From positions 62,001-126,000 of the forward strand of contig CAJNOJ010000103.1 in assembly GCA_905250025.1 (NCBI GenBank): DNA of 64,000 nucleotides. The letters run 5' to 3'. Made by a program: the position numbers and the translations under genes. Of the stretch, positions 45,901 through 56,019 are shown in pieces. The DNA comes from Adineta ricciae. Lineage: Eukaryota > Rotifera > Eurotatoria > Adinetida > Adinetidae. The notes under the pieces are model-generated. The model had not been told where the DNA came from. It saw only the letters and a list, made by a program, of their open reading frames with translations, and searched no databases. The stretch's first letter is position 1, and each line of letters starts with the position of its first letter.

Positions 45901-47088
45901 ATTAACCATTTTCGTTGTTTTTTCAATGCACCCAGACTCTTTTGTGAACTTTGACATTGTAACATCATTTGGAGAAGGCTAATTGTGTTATTTGCTGACC
46001 ATTTACATGTATCATAGAGAGCAGAGAATAATCGAAGATAATTTTCTACTGAGAATGAACTAGGAATTGCAAACCAATCGAGATCGTTTGTAGTGGAACA
46101 CCAATGTGATTGAGTTTTAATTGAACCTATAGGAGCGAAAGAGAAGATTTGAATTTGAGGAAAAGAGGTGTAAAACAAACCTGGCTTATTCGCAGCTACC
46201 GTAGTAATTAATTCAATGGTTTCATTGGGCGCTACTTTGAAGAAATATATAAAGTTGCTTTCGATGAGAGACGGAAGACATTTTTGATGTTTATCGAGGT
46301 TTTTTATATATTCGATGGTTAAATTCAGAAACTCTTTTGGTTGGACTCGACACAATGATTTCATCAGTTGTTGATTTTCTGGAAAATAACTTTTGTAGGC
46401 TTCTTTGTCTTTTTTCTTTTCATCGAAGTCATTTTTAATTAATTGAATGATGACAAGCGGTTGACACGACAGTAATCTTGCGTATAGTGCAGATTTCCGA
46501 TCAATCTCAGTCAAATTCTTAATTGACCAACGGGAAAGAAGTTCTAAAATCTTTTGTACTGAACAAAATGGTAGAAGATGCGCATCGATGTTGTATTGGC
46601 TATGGTGATTGACTTCAGTCAAACGGCATAGAAGATCGTAGAAAAATGCTGGTGACTTCTTCAAACAATCGACTCGATGAAGACCTTTGAGAAACCGATT
46701 TTTAATCCTTGAGAACAGTGTAAAGCTAGAATTTTGGATTAATTGAGGAAAGAACTTACAAACGTGGAACAGTTTTGTCATTGATTGTTTGTATGATGAA
46801 ATCAGACGTTTTTTGTTGATCTTTTTGCAATTTAAGCCATATTTTTCCAGCGTGTGTTCGTTGTTCAACCGGATACGATTGATTCGAAAATATTTCTAAG
46901 AGATTTTTTTCATTCTTCGTTGACGCGGATAGAAATACCAACATTCGCAGATCGTCGTAGATTGAAACAGCCGATTTTTTCAGATGTTGTTCAATTTCGG
47001 TTTTATCAGATAAAGACAAAACATATTTGACTCGATCTGTCCATGATCCTGTAGTTTTTAATGTTTCGTATTGATTAATCAAAGACAT
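42915..47088 (-). CDS. Large alpha-helical repeat protein of unknown function, 1,316 aa
   Basis: Five exons (47088-46760, 46707-46181, 46126-45280, 45225-44595, 44531-42915) sum to 1,317 codons; introns are 52-63 bp. The whole chain is built of amphipathic helices with a HEAT/ARM-like rhythm, e.g. DIRACLISTLLHFIGRSKEQ, EEDLFKTLQENLPEKYFEF, and a C-terminal acidic tail (GDEDSGDNNESSDEAMED). There is no signal peptide, membrane span or catalytic motif. A large scaffold or transport adaptor is plausible, but I do not recognise the family. The 54-bp intron at 46127-46180 is a multiple of three without stops, so a read-through isoform 18 residues longer is possible. Confidence 0.75.
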
Positions 47089-47906
47089 CTTGTTGGGTGA
47101 AAATATCTGAAAGAAAAATGCAGCAATGTATATATATAAAGTTATATATGGAGAGTTGCTGCTCCATGACGAAACTTCTAAAGACTGTGTTTTTGCACGT
47201 TCTCTGCTGAATTATCCAGTCATTGCAATTTGTCATGAAATTGTATTATTATTTGATGATTATTTACTCTATGCACTCGAAAGATTTCTGGCGGTTTTGC
47301 AATAACGTTGAGTAAGTATTTTTTATTTACTAATGGGTAGACTAGATTATTTTTAAGAACTTTTTGTTTTGCAAATAAGCAATAGTCGGTGGTTGGTACA
47401 TACAGAATCATTCAGAAAAATGAAAGAAAAGAGGGCGCAATCGTATTAAACGACTCTACTCAAGATACGTAAACACTAAAATTAAACACCTTCAGCAAAT
47501 CTTCGTCACAATTCTAAAAGCGATCGAAAGATATACATTTCACATCTCTAGGATATGTTGTAAACACACTACAAATATATCATTGAGTGAATGAAGCTAA
47601 CGAGAACTGATAGACAATTCATAACTTTCCAGATGTGAACACATCGGTATAATATACCATTTGAAGAAAGATTAGACAATATAAAACGAATGTTTGGGTT
47701 TGAACAAGTCATGCGTGCTGGTTCCAATTTTATCTGGTGTCATCTATAGAAACACATATGAAAAGATCTTCTCAATCGTCCAATAGAAAACTTTTCTTTT
47801 TCCTCTTTCTATTCTTCAACACTTTTTATCTTATCAAAAAACACATTTACATTACTGTGTTGAGCTTCGTCATTGTTCGATTTGCATCATTAGAATCAAT
47901 TCCAAG
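47089..47906. other. Intergenic region between divergent genes
   Basis: About 820 bp separating the starts of the helical-repeat gene and the plus-strand V-ATPase E gene; it should hold both promoters. No exon or RNA gene is supported. Confidence 0.45.
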
Positions 47907-48702
47907 ATGGGTTTAAGTGAAGCCGATGTTACTAAACAGGTTTGATTGTTCTTTCTCATTCATCTTCTCCTCACATCTTCATCCATAGATTCAACAAATG
48001 ATTTCCTTTATTCAACAAGAAGCCGCTGAAAAAGTCGAAGAAATCGAAGCGAAAGCTGAAGAAGAATTTAACATCGAGAAAAGTCGCCTCGTTTCCCAAC
48101 AACGCATCAAAATCATCGAGTACTATGATAAGAAGGAGAAACAGATTGAACTTCAGCGAAAGATTCAACATTCGAACTTGGCCAACGCAAGTCGTCTATC
48201 AGTTTTAAAAGCACGTGATGATTATGTTCAAACGTTGAAGGAGGAAGCAAGAAAACAACTATCGATTTTAGCTCAAGAGCGATCGAAATATACAACAATT
48301 TTAGCCAATCTTATCGCCCAAGGTTTATTTTTACTTATGGAAAAAGATGTTACAATTCGTTGTCGACGTAATGATGTGGATCTGGTCAAACAATTAGTTC
48401 CTGACACAATCAATCGTTACAAACAAGAATTGAAACAAAAGGAGATTCAAGTCAATATTGATGAGAAAAATTTCTTACCTGATGATTCGTTCGTAGTTCG
48501 ACCATTGAAAGTTTCAGAGAAAGATTACAAAATGTCTTTTTATCGTTTTAGAGCCGGTGGTATCGAACTCTATGCAATGGGAGGAAAAATTAAGGTATCA
48601 AATACGATTGAAGCACGTCTTGCAATGATCTTCAATCAAATTCTTCCCGAAATTCGCGAGAAATTATTCGGTGTTAATCAAAATAGAAAATATCATGATT
48701 AA
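47907..48702 (+). CDS. ATP6V1E: V-type H+-ATPase subunit E, copy A, 227 aa
   Basis: Peripheral-stalk subunit of the V1 sector that holds the catalytic head during rotation. Three exons (47907-47939, 47989-48488, 48552-48702) give 228 codons, almost exactly the usual 226. Landmarks: [78 protein letters not shown], the C-terminal domain (DVTIRCRRNDVDLVKQLVPD), [18 protein letters not shown] and the end FGVNQNRKYHD. The second intron has a weak donor (GTTCGT) and no in-frame stop, so unspliced copies would insert 21 residues; splicing is supported because copy B has an intron at the same place and phase. Confidence 0.93.
47924..48152 (+). repeat. Left arm of a 229-bp inverted repeat (V-ATPase E 5' part)
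   Basis: This arm matches the reverse complement of 49897-50125 over 229 bp without gaps; comparing the arms by eye I find one mismatch, inside intron 1. It spans the end of exon 1, all of intron 1 and the first part of exon 2. Identity drops just outside both edges. Confidence 0.85.
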
Positions 48703-49350
48703 TTTATTTTTCTTTTACTTTATTTTTCCACGAACATTCCGAAATAGACAAAAAAAACACAAGTGCAATTTTTCAAACCTTTATCAAGCTCTACGTTCTT
48801 CTTTCTTCACTTCTCTAACCGATACCTAATAAATATGTTGTATGTCAGTGTATATGTGGAAGATTTTCTATTCGAGAGTACCTGTTTTCACTTGTGTTCC
48901 CTTCTCCCTAATTATCATCATTCGATTTTTATTTTCAAATGGCAACATGATAAAATGAATTCAATTTTGTCCTCTTCTTTTTCATATCTCTTAGAAGGAT
49001 CGACAAAATGTGTAAGTGACGTATTTCCTTTGGGCATCGAAGTTCTCCGAAAGCGATTTTGGCGAATAATTAACATATACGATGATTTTTAATATACTAA
49101 TAGAATTGATAACGAATCTATATGTGTTATTTTAATTAGATAGATGAATGCGATAGTTCCGGGTGCAATTGGAAAATAATCAAAGATGTTTTTTGTTATA
49201 ATGAAGACTATCGAGATTTTAAATCATTTTGGCCTTTTATTCAACATTTTCTTTTCGTAATTCAAAATGAAAATATTTACTTAGTCTACATGTAAAAGTA
49301 ATTCATTGGTAAATACAGTCAACTGAGATAAATAAGAATACAATTTGATA
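48703..49350. other. Spacer between convergent V-ATPase E genes
   Basis: About 650 bp containing the 3' flanks of both copies. A plus-strand open frame at 48763-49092 has no features. No RNA gene or repeat is seen. Confidence 0.5.
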
Positions 49351-50142
49351 TTAGTCATAATATTTTCTGTTGTGGTTTGTACCGAATAAAGTCTCACGAA
49401 TTTCCGGTAGCATTTGATGGAAAATAATATCTAGTCGAGCTTCGATTGTATTCGATACTTTGATCTTGTCATTCATGGCATAGAGTTCAATACCGCCAGT
49501 TCTGTGAGAAATAAACAGATGTTTTGCGTAAAATATGACAATGCGAGTGATTTGATTACTCACAGTTTCTCGGAGAGAAAGTTTTTCTGATCTAAATGAA
49601 TTTCAATGTCTTTTTTCACTGTTTGTTTGTATCGTCGAATTGCATCAGGAATGAGTCGTTGAACAAGACCATAATCATCCTGTCGACAACGAATAGTAAT
49701 TATCGGTTCCATTAGAGTATAGAGACCTTGGATAATAAGATTTGAAAGAATAATTATATACTTCGATCGATCTACTTTCGAAAAATCTAATTTCTTTCTT
49801 ATTTCTTCTTTGAATGCTTCAATACATTCATCACGTGCTTTCAAAATTGATAGACGACTTGCATTAGCCAAGTTCGAATGTTGAACCTTTTGCTGGAGTT
49901 CAATCTGTTTCTCCTTCTTATCATAGTACTCGATGATTTTGATGCGTTGTTGGGAAACGAGGCGACTTTTCTCGATGTTAAATTCTTCTTCAGCTTTCGC
50001 TTCGATTTCTTCGACTTTTTCAGCGGCTTCTTGTTGAATAAAGGAAATCATTTGTTGAATCTATGGATGAAGATGTGAAGAGAAGATGAATGAGAAAGAA
50101 CAATCAAACCTGTTTAGTAACATCGAATTCACTCAGAGTCAT
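49351..50142 (-). CDS. ATP6V1E: V-type H+-ATPase subunit E, copy B, 226 aa
   Basis: Three exons (50142-50110, 50060-49564, 49501-49351) give 227 codons, the canonical length. Both intron positions and phases match copy A. The first exon reads [11 protein letters not shown], and the coiled N-terminal stalk is identical to copy A through KKEKQIELQ. Beyond that the proteins diverge clearly: LEEIRKK-type stretch [19 protein letters not shown], then [20 protein letters not shown] and [20 protein letters not shown], but the signature [11 protein letters not shown] and end [11 protein letters not shown] are kept. Both copies look functional. The pair are ancient enough to differ in the C-terminal half yet share an almost identical 5' part. 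Confidence 0.93.
49897..50125 (-). repeat. Right arm of the V-ATPase E inverted repeat
   Basis: Reverse-complement partner of 47924-48152. The arms are separated by about 1.74 kb, so the locus is an interrupted palindrome with the two genes pointing at each other. Confidence 0.85.
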
Positions 50143-50332
50143 CCTGTGTGCGAATGAATAATTATTTCAGAAAAGAGATTCTTTCCTATTAGCAAATCAA
50201 TACAAATGGTGACAGCTGGATCTTTTTATGCATATCGTAGTGTCCATCTCAGTAACTGAATTCAATGTTGAATTTATGCACGATTTTGTTTTTCTGAATT
50301 AAAATCAAATCATTGAATTTTATTGAAAATAT

Positions 50333-51265
50333 TTATGACAATAAAGTTTTAACTAGCGTTGAATCATTGTTCAGTCGATGTAATAGATCAAAACAAGATT
50401 GAATCCAAGAATTCTCCATATCGGTACTTTCATGTACATCTTCAATAATACATAAAGTCAATTTCAATCGAACAAAATAATCAAGTGTATCGATTTCATC
50501 TGTAGACAATGTTACTAATTGTTGATATCCACAAAGGAATGCTTTTGCGCGATGTTTTCCATTCTGTTTGTCTACTAACAGATGAAAAAGAGATGTTGCT
50601 AAATCAGCAATGAATAATGACTGACAAGCATCTACTAAATCAATGATATAAATCTTTGAATTATCCGTTAAAATAGAATTGTTCGTATGGAAATCATTAT
50701 GAATCAGACCACGTTCAAAACGATCGGTGCGATGAATTAAGAATTGTTTACATTCAAAAAAATTTGATATAAGAAATGAATCGATATTCTTCACGTCTTG
50801 TCGCTCCCACCACTCATTAGTAAATTCTTCATATTCTTCCTGCATATGCATTTCTGACACGTACTCTCGCGAAGCACATCTCCATCGTGCTAATAAGCGA
50901 CCCATTGTTTGCAAATAATCATCATTTCTATCGAGAATTTCCCGTGACGGTTCGGTTCCTTCGATAAATCTTTGAACAAAAAGTAAACGGTCATTATCGT
51001 CGATAATCAACGCATTGTCTTTCGAAGGAAGAAGTTTAGCACATGGATATTGATGAACATCATGTAAAACATTCTGAAATTTCAAAATCGACTGAAGATA
51101 TTGCAAACTATGATCGTATTGAATATATTTCACAACGTATGTCATTTGATCCGATGTAATAAGTCGATAAGTTTCATCGAGACAATATCCACCTTCGAGT
51201 TGACTAATGTTTTCTATCGTTAAATTATAATATTTAGAGAGCAGTTGTCGAACTCGATCTTCCAT
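50333..51265 (-). CDS. Aminoglycoside phosphotransferase-like kinase (APH family), 310 aa
   Basis: A protein-kinase-like fold that phosphorylates a small molecule with ATP. A single exon from ATG 51265. Motifs: a Gly-rich start (ISQLEGGYCLDETYRL), the Lys strand YVVKYI, the catalytic loop LIHNDFHTNNSIL (Brenner motif HxDxxxxN) and the metal-binding IIDLVDACQSLFIADLA, followed by a helical tail. The bacterial-type APH/choline-kinase family covers many substrates (homoserine, choline, hydroxylysine, aminoglycosides), so the substrate cannot be set from sequence alone. The layout HNDFH...IDxxDA is closest to homoserine/hydroxylysine kinase-type members. Intronless among intron-rich neighbours. 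Confidence 0.75.
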   Translation of the reverse strand: MEDRVRQLLSKYYNLTIENISQLEGGYCLDETYRLITSDQMTYVVKYIQYDHSLQYLQSILKFQNVLHDVHQYPCAKLLPSKDNALIIDDNDRLLFVQRFIEGTEPSREILDRNDDYLQTMGRLLARWRCASREYVSEMHMQEEYEEFTNEWWERQDVKNIDSFLISNFFECKQFLIHRTDRFERGLIHNDFHTNNSILTDNSKIYIIDLVDACQSLFIADLATSLFHLLVDKQNGKHRAKAFLCGYQQLVTLSTDEIDTLDYFVRLKLTLCIIEDVHESTDMENSWIQSCFDLLHRLNNDSTLVKTLLS

Positions 51266-51341
51266 TTATCTAGAAAAAAGGAAATATTTTTTTTCAACGA
51301 GAAACAGTTATTTATTTCCTATCATGAAGACTAATTCATAT

Positions 51342-53481
51342 TTAATCTAATTCCTTCATATCTGACTGAAGTGGAAGCGATTTTAAAGCTAAATTCGTTT
51401 CAAATATACTTCGAAATTTACCATCACGAACCGCTCGAAGAAATTCACCTTGAAAAATCTATCAAAATACATTTAGATCTTCTAAATCACACGAACGCGT
51501 ACAACAAACCGGTAAAACTGTATAATTATCGTTTCCAATCAAACGATATCTCATCGTTGTATGCGCACTGTAAACACGTGTAGAAGATCCATTCGATCGT
51601 TGTTGTCTTATCAACATGGAATTCATTATAGGAAGAACAGCAATTCGTTGTTTAACATCAATACCAAGAGCGTTCAATTCCTTCGTATTTGGAAGTTTTA
51701 CTTCTAAAACTATAGAGAAATCAAACTGAAAATGAAATCCACGGCTAATATAAAGAGAAAACCTTACAATCAAAAAGTAACAATGGATAACGTTGATAAG
51801 TGTCGATAACTTGACATGAATTCTTTCCGTATAGATTATCGATCTCTTGTTTTAGGTCGAGTAAAAATCGTTGATAAGTTTGTTGATCAGCACGAATCGA
51901 TGAACGATATTGATCGGTAATCTATTTGCATTGAAAGATTCCATATGCATAGCAAAAAACAAACAGATTTTACTTCATTTGTGTACGCAAGCATTTGATT
52001 GTTAAGTAAACGTGTTTTGAGTGCTGGACGATCGAGAGACAAAGCATGATGAATATCAGATAACTGTCGTTGAATAGATTTTGTGTACACGCCCATATCA
52101 CCTGAAGAAATTTGTAGACGAGAAATAAATGTTTTAGTCAAACTTACGAAACAGAAGCGGAAAGAATTTATGTTGAACAGTGGAAAATAGAAGTTGATAG
52201 TTATAAATATTGACGAGCATCATACCATGTTGTGCTTGAACGATCCATTGAGGAAATGTCATTTCATTTGCAATATTCTTGTGTAATTTTCGGCTTAATT
52301 CTACGATTGTTGCTCGTGTATCAAATCGATTGGTTGGATCGGTTAAGCATAAATAATAGATTAAACGAGAACATAATTTGATATCAGACAGATGATTCTC
52401 TTTTAAAAGAACGTCATGAATAAATGACAACAATGTTTAAATGACTTACTTTCTTTGGATTTTTTTAGATGAACTCGAATTTTTTCAATAACTCCTCGTT
52501 GAAATAATTCATGAGAATAATGACATGAAGATATCAAAATGAGTAGTTGACAGATCTTGTCTAGATTATCTTGATGAATACCAATTTCAATGAGATAACT
52601 ATTTAACAGGGAAAACATCTCGGATGAACTTGGCTGATTTTCATTGTGTTGAATTAATGTTAAATATTCGATTATCGGTAATGAACAAGACCTTTCATTA
52701 TAAAGATATTTCAAAAGTGCGCAAGGCCATTGATCGATTGTCGAATCTGATGGAATTTTCACAATTGAATGAAGAGCGAAACAAAGTTGATTGACTAACA
52801 ACAATGGCGATTTGTCAACTAAGATTGCAAATAGATAGTTCGATAAATAACTCACGATTAATGTTGATGATAGTAATGATTTCACATGCGATAATGGAAA
52901 ATGAGAAGATAGATATTGAACAAAGAATGTCAATTCACAAGTCAATGGCAATGAACTAGAAGAAAGGACAGATTTTGTTTTACTCGAATGTATTTTGGTG
53001 TTTGTACAAACTTGTCATTTAGATTTTCTTGATTTTTAGTGAGATCGAGAATCGAATTTGATGTTTCTTTCAATGCGAGATTAATATCGAAAGTGATAAA
53101 TCGATAAATAAATGCTATTTGTACATATCGAAGATATCGAAGAAGAATGAATAGTTGTTTTGTGGGATTCCCATCGAAATTCCCAGTAAGACTTTTTCGA
53201 TCGTTTTCGAATTGAAGAAATTGAGAATTGAATTTCGATGAAGTTTTCTCATAGATGTTTTTTGATGATGTTGCAAGGTTAATCGATGAATATTCCGAAT
53301 GAATTGTATTCAATGATGAATAGAGCCCTTTCGAAAATGACGAATCATCTTCCGTAGTTTTTAACAGATCTTGAATATTTCGACTCGATTCAACTAAATC
53401 TGATTTATTTATTGAAAAATAACGACAACTAATCAACGAAGTTTTCTTTAACAATTTGACGTAACGAAATATATTTAACAT
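51342..53481 (-). CDS. Probable mitochondrial protein, FASTK-domain-like, 608 aa
   Basis: Seven exons (53481-53012, 52955-52450, 52399-52148, 52101-51974, 51921-51768, 51709-51510, 51458-51342) sum to 609 codons. The ATG at 53481 is chosen because it opens a classic mitochondrial leader (MLNIFRYVKLLKKTSLISC then RYFS). The body is all-helical (TKQLFILLRYLRYVQIAFIY, LLLVNQLCFALHSIVKIP, DLDKICQLLILISS-like pattern), and the C-terminal part has the strand-helix order of a RAP domain (RYPLLLFDFLEVKLPNTKEL, then MRYRLIGNDNYTVLPIFQGE). FASTK proteins handle mitochondrial RNA. The assignment rests on architecture, not on strong motifs, so treat it as tentative. Confidence 0.5.
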
Positions 53482-54147
53482 TTCGAAACGAAAACAAAAA
53501 CTTTCCGGAAAACAAGTGTCGATATTCAACTTTTCATAGAGGTTTAATTCAAACGAAATGACTTGCAAACAATTTCATCCAATCTGATTCTTTCGTTCAT
53601 TTATCTCTACAAGTTGATACAACTCAAATACTTCCCCATTGTGTGATCAATACAAACCCTTCCGTAAAGATTGCATTTGTATTTGCTCTCTAACAATTTT
53701 AATCTCTACGCATAAAAGATGATAGAAGGTAATGTAGGTGTTCTCTCGCAAGTCTACTATGATAAAACTAAGTGAGCTTTATTGATTCCATAGTCATAAT
53801 ATTTTCACACAAGCAGACAAGTCAAAAGACTGACAGGTGTGAATCTCTGAATGAAAATCCATGTTATCGTTATGTTACTTTTTTTTATCAGCCATCCTAC
53901 ATTAATTGTGTGACTGGGTTTTTTCGTTAATTGATCGATAGAACCATTTGTTTAATGGTGAAATGAGATGGGATATACAATCCAGTTCGTTATAAGCCCA
54001 GAGAACCTTTGTGATGAAATTTAACTTCAGTTATTCGATGTCTATGTAAAAGACATTTTTTTACAAACATGGGAAGATTATAAATATTTATTTGAACAAT
54101 TTAAGAAGAAAAAATATATGAAATCTCGTTTAAACTGAGAAGTTACT
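53482..54147. other. Intergenic region, no gene seen
   Basis: About 670 bp between the FASTK-like start and the sirtuin stop. No exon or RNA gene is supported. Confidence 0.45.
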
Positions 54148-55561
54148 TCAAATAGGTAAGTCAGTTTCGTCAATTGTCTTTCGCCAGATGCCACTCATTG
54201 GATTGTAGAACAGATAGAACTGTTCTTCTGGTGGAATAGTTTTTACATTGATATAATCAAGTGTAAATGGAATTTCATTGTAATGTCCGAAGAAATGCAG
54301 TTGGATAGCGATCGATTGAATATTTTTATCGGATATTTCGAAGGTAAACGGTTCTTCGGTTAACACGTGTTTTTTCTTCTTGCCAATACTCATATCAATC
54401 GATTGAAAGAGTGAAAATGGAAGTTCTGAATTATCCGGATCACGACCTTCGATAAGAACGGTCGACTTTTGTGTTTGATTATTACTTTGACATGTGATAT
54501 GAACACGTCGTCGAAGGATATACGGTGGAATCGGTATGTCCAATCGTTTCATTACACCTTTCATAATTACATCGCTAAAGGCATGTATATTTAATGTTGC
54601 TCGCGTATATAATGGTGTACGTTGAAGATTGCCAATGATCAGCTTTTGCTTGCGTTTTGCTACACGACGTGGCACATCGCTAGCCGGCGTCACTGTTAAG
54701 CTACTACCTAAAACAATCGATCTTATTGTCTATTGGAGTGTCCGTGTGCTTAGTTACCGAGGACAAGACACACATCTGCCTTTTCTGCATGATCGAACGC
54801 CTTTTTTAATTCATCGGCTGGTAGATCTTCACCAAAATGTATGAGTGAATCTTTCAATCGGCCACGACAATCAGTTTTGCTACACTGACGACCAGTATAA
54901 TGTCTTGGATGATCCATATCTGTATCAAAATCTCGTAAATATCTCGCTTGACACTTCTGACATATTTCCAAATTCATATTGCCATGCAATTCAGCAAGAT
55001 GTTCTACATTCATACCACTACGTAGATGTAAACCATCACAATTTTGCGAAATGACACACTTCAAAATCCCGCGTCGTTGTAATTCAACAAGAGCCCTAAG
55101 TCAGAACGAAAAATCGTTAAATTTTTCTCGAATTCCGTATAAGACTGTATACATATGAGAAGGTGATGGTATGGCCTTCTGCATATCATCAATGGCATTA
55201 GCTGAATTTGGTCGAAATTTTTTGTTACTAAAATTACGGAAACTTCAATACGAATTCGAATGACTACAAAAAGATGTACTCTCTTAATTCCCATGCACCT
55301 GGTCCTGTAGGCAAAACAGTATCCATTGCGCTGCGGAAATCAGGAATTCCAGTTGACGTGGATATTCCGGCGCCTAACCATGCGTTCACAAAAAGACTTT
55401 GAAGAGATTTCCTCAATTAAATCATGCAACACACCTGTAAACACAATGAAATGCTGGCTTTCTTTTATCCATTGAGCTAACTGGTCCAAATGAGCATTGA
55501 GTTCTTTTCGTGAATCAAAGTACTCCTTTCGACAATCAGGATCTGATATACCATGAGCCAT
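54148..55561 (-). CDS. Sirtuin, class IV (SIRT7-like), 397 aa
   Basis: NAD-dependent protein deacylase, probably nuclear. Five exons (55561-55435, 55373-55280, 55227-55153, 55095-54758, 54707-54148) sum to 398 codons. Motifs: IVFTGAGISTSTGIPDFRSA for NAD, PSPSHMALVELQRRGILK, ISQNCDGLHLRSG, ELHGNM with the catalytic His, the zinc Cys pairs CQKC and CSKTDC, IHFGEDLP, and LVLGSSLTVTPAS. The IIGNLQRTPLYTRATLNIHA strand and DIPIPPYI are SIRT7-like. A C-terminal extension of about 110 residues reads as beta strands (RRRVHITCQSNNQTQKSTVL, TFEISDKNIQSIAIQLHFFG), an add-on not present in human SIRT7. Introns are 48-75 bp; one donor (GTATAC) sits within the MAL codons. Confidence 0.88.
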
Positions 55562-56019
55562 ATGCGACTAATACGTACGCGCGTCGATTGCTAAATGTGC
55601 AGCAGATGGAAAGCAAGATCGATTTTGCGAACATCTTGCGTAATAACATTTCTTGCACAATAGTCAAATATAACGAATGGTAAAGAAAAACGTATTTAAT
55701 GACTCATTGAAATAGCAGGACTAGACTTGCGTCAATTTGTAATTATATCAAGATAATGTCTCTTTGTTTTTTATTAATAGAATTTGAAAAGATTAAATGA
55801 ACAACAAAGAATCATTTCTGATTGAAACTTTCACATAGGAAACGACTATTTCTTTTCTGACCGAAGTAAACACACTATTTTTGCTTTCTACAAATCTTTC
55901 ACTATACTGAATGGAATATCAGTCGGCTATTACCGTTAATATTTGATCGAACATTCATATTTATATTAGGTAAAATAAAATAGAAAAGAAAAGTAAGACG
56001 AAAAACTACAACACGATTA
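55562..56019. other. Intergenic region, no gene seen
   Basis: About 460 bp between the sirtuin start and the stop of the third receptor gene. No exon or RNA gene is supported. Confidence 0.45.

Noticed and set aside
48763-49092. 109-aa plus-strand open frame between the V-ATPase E genes
   Set aside because: No start context or motif; lies in the 3' flank of copy A.
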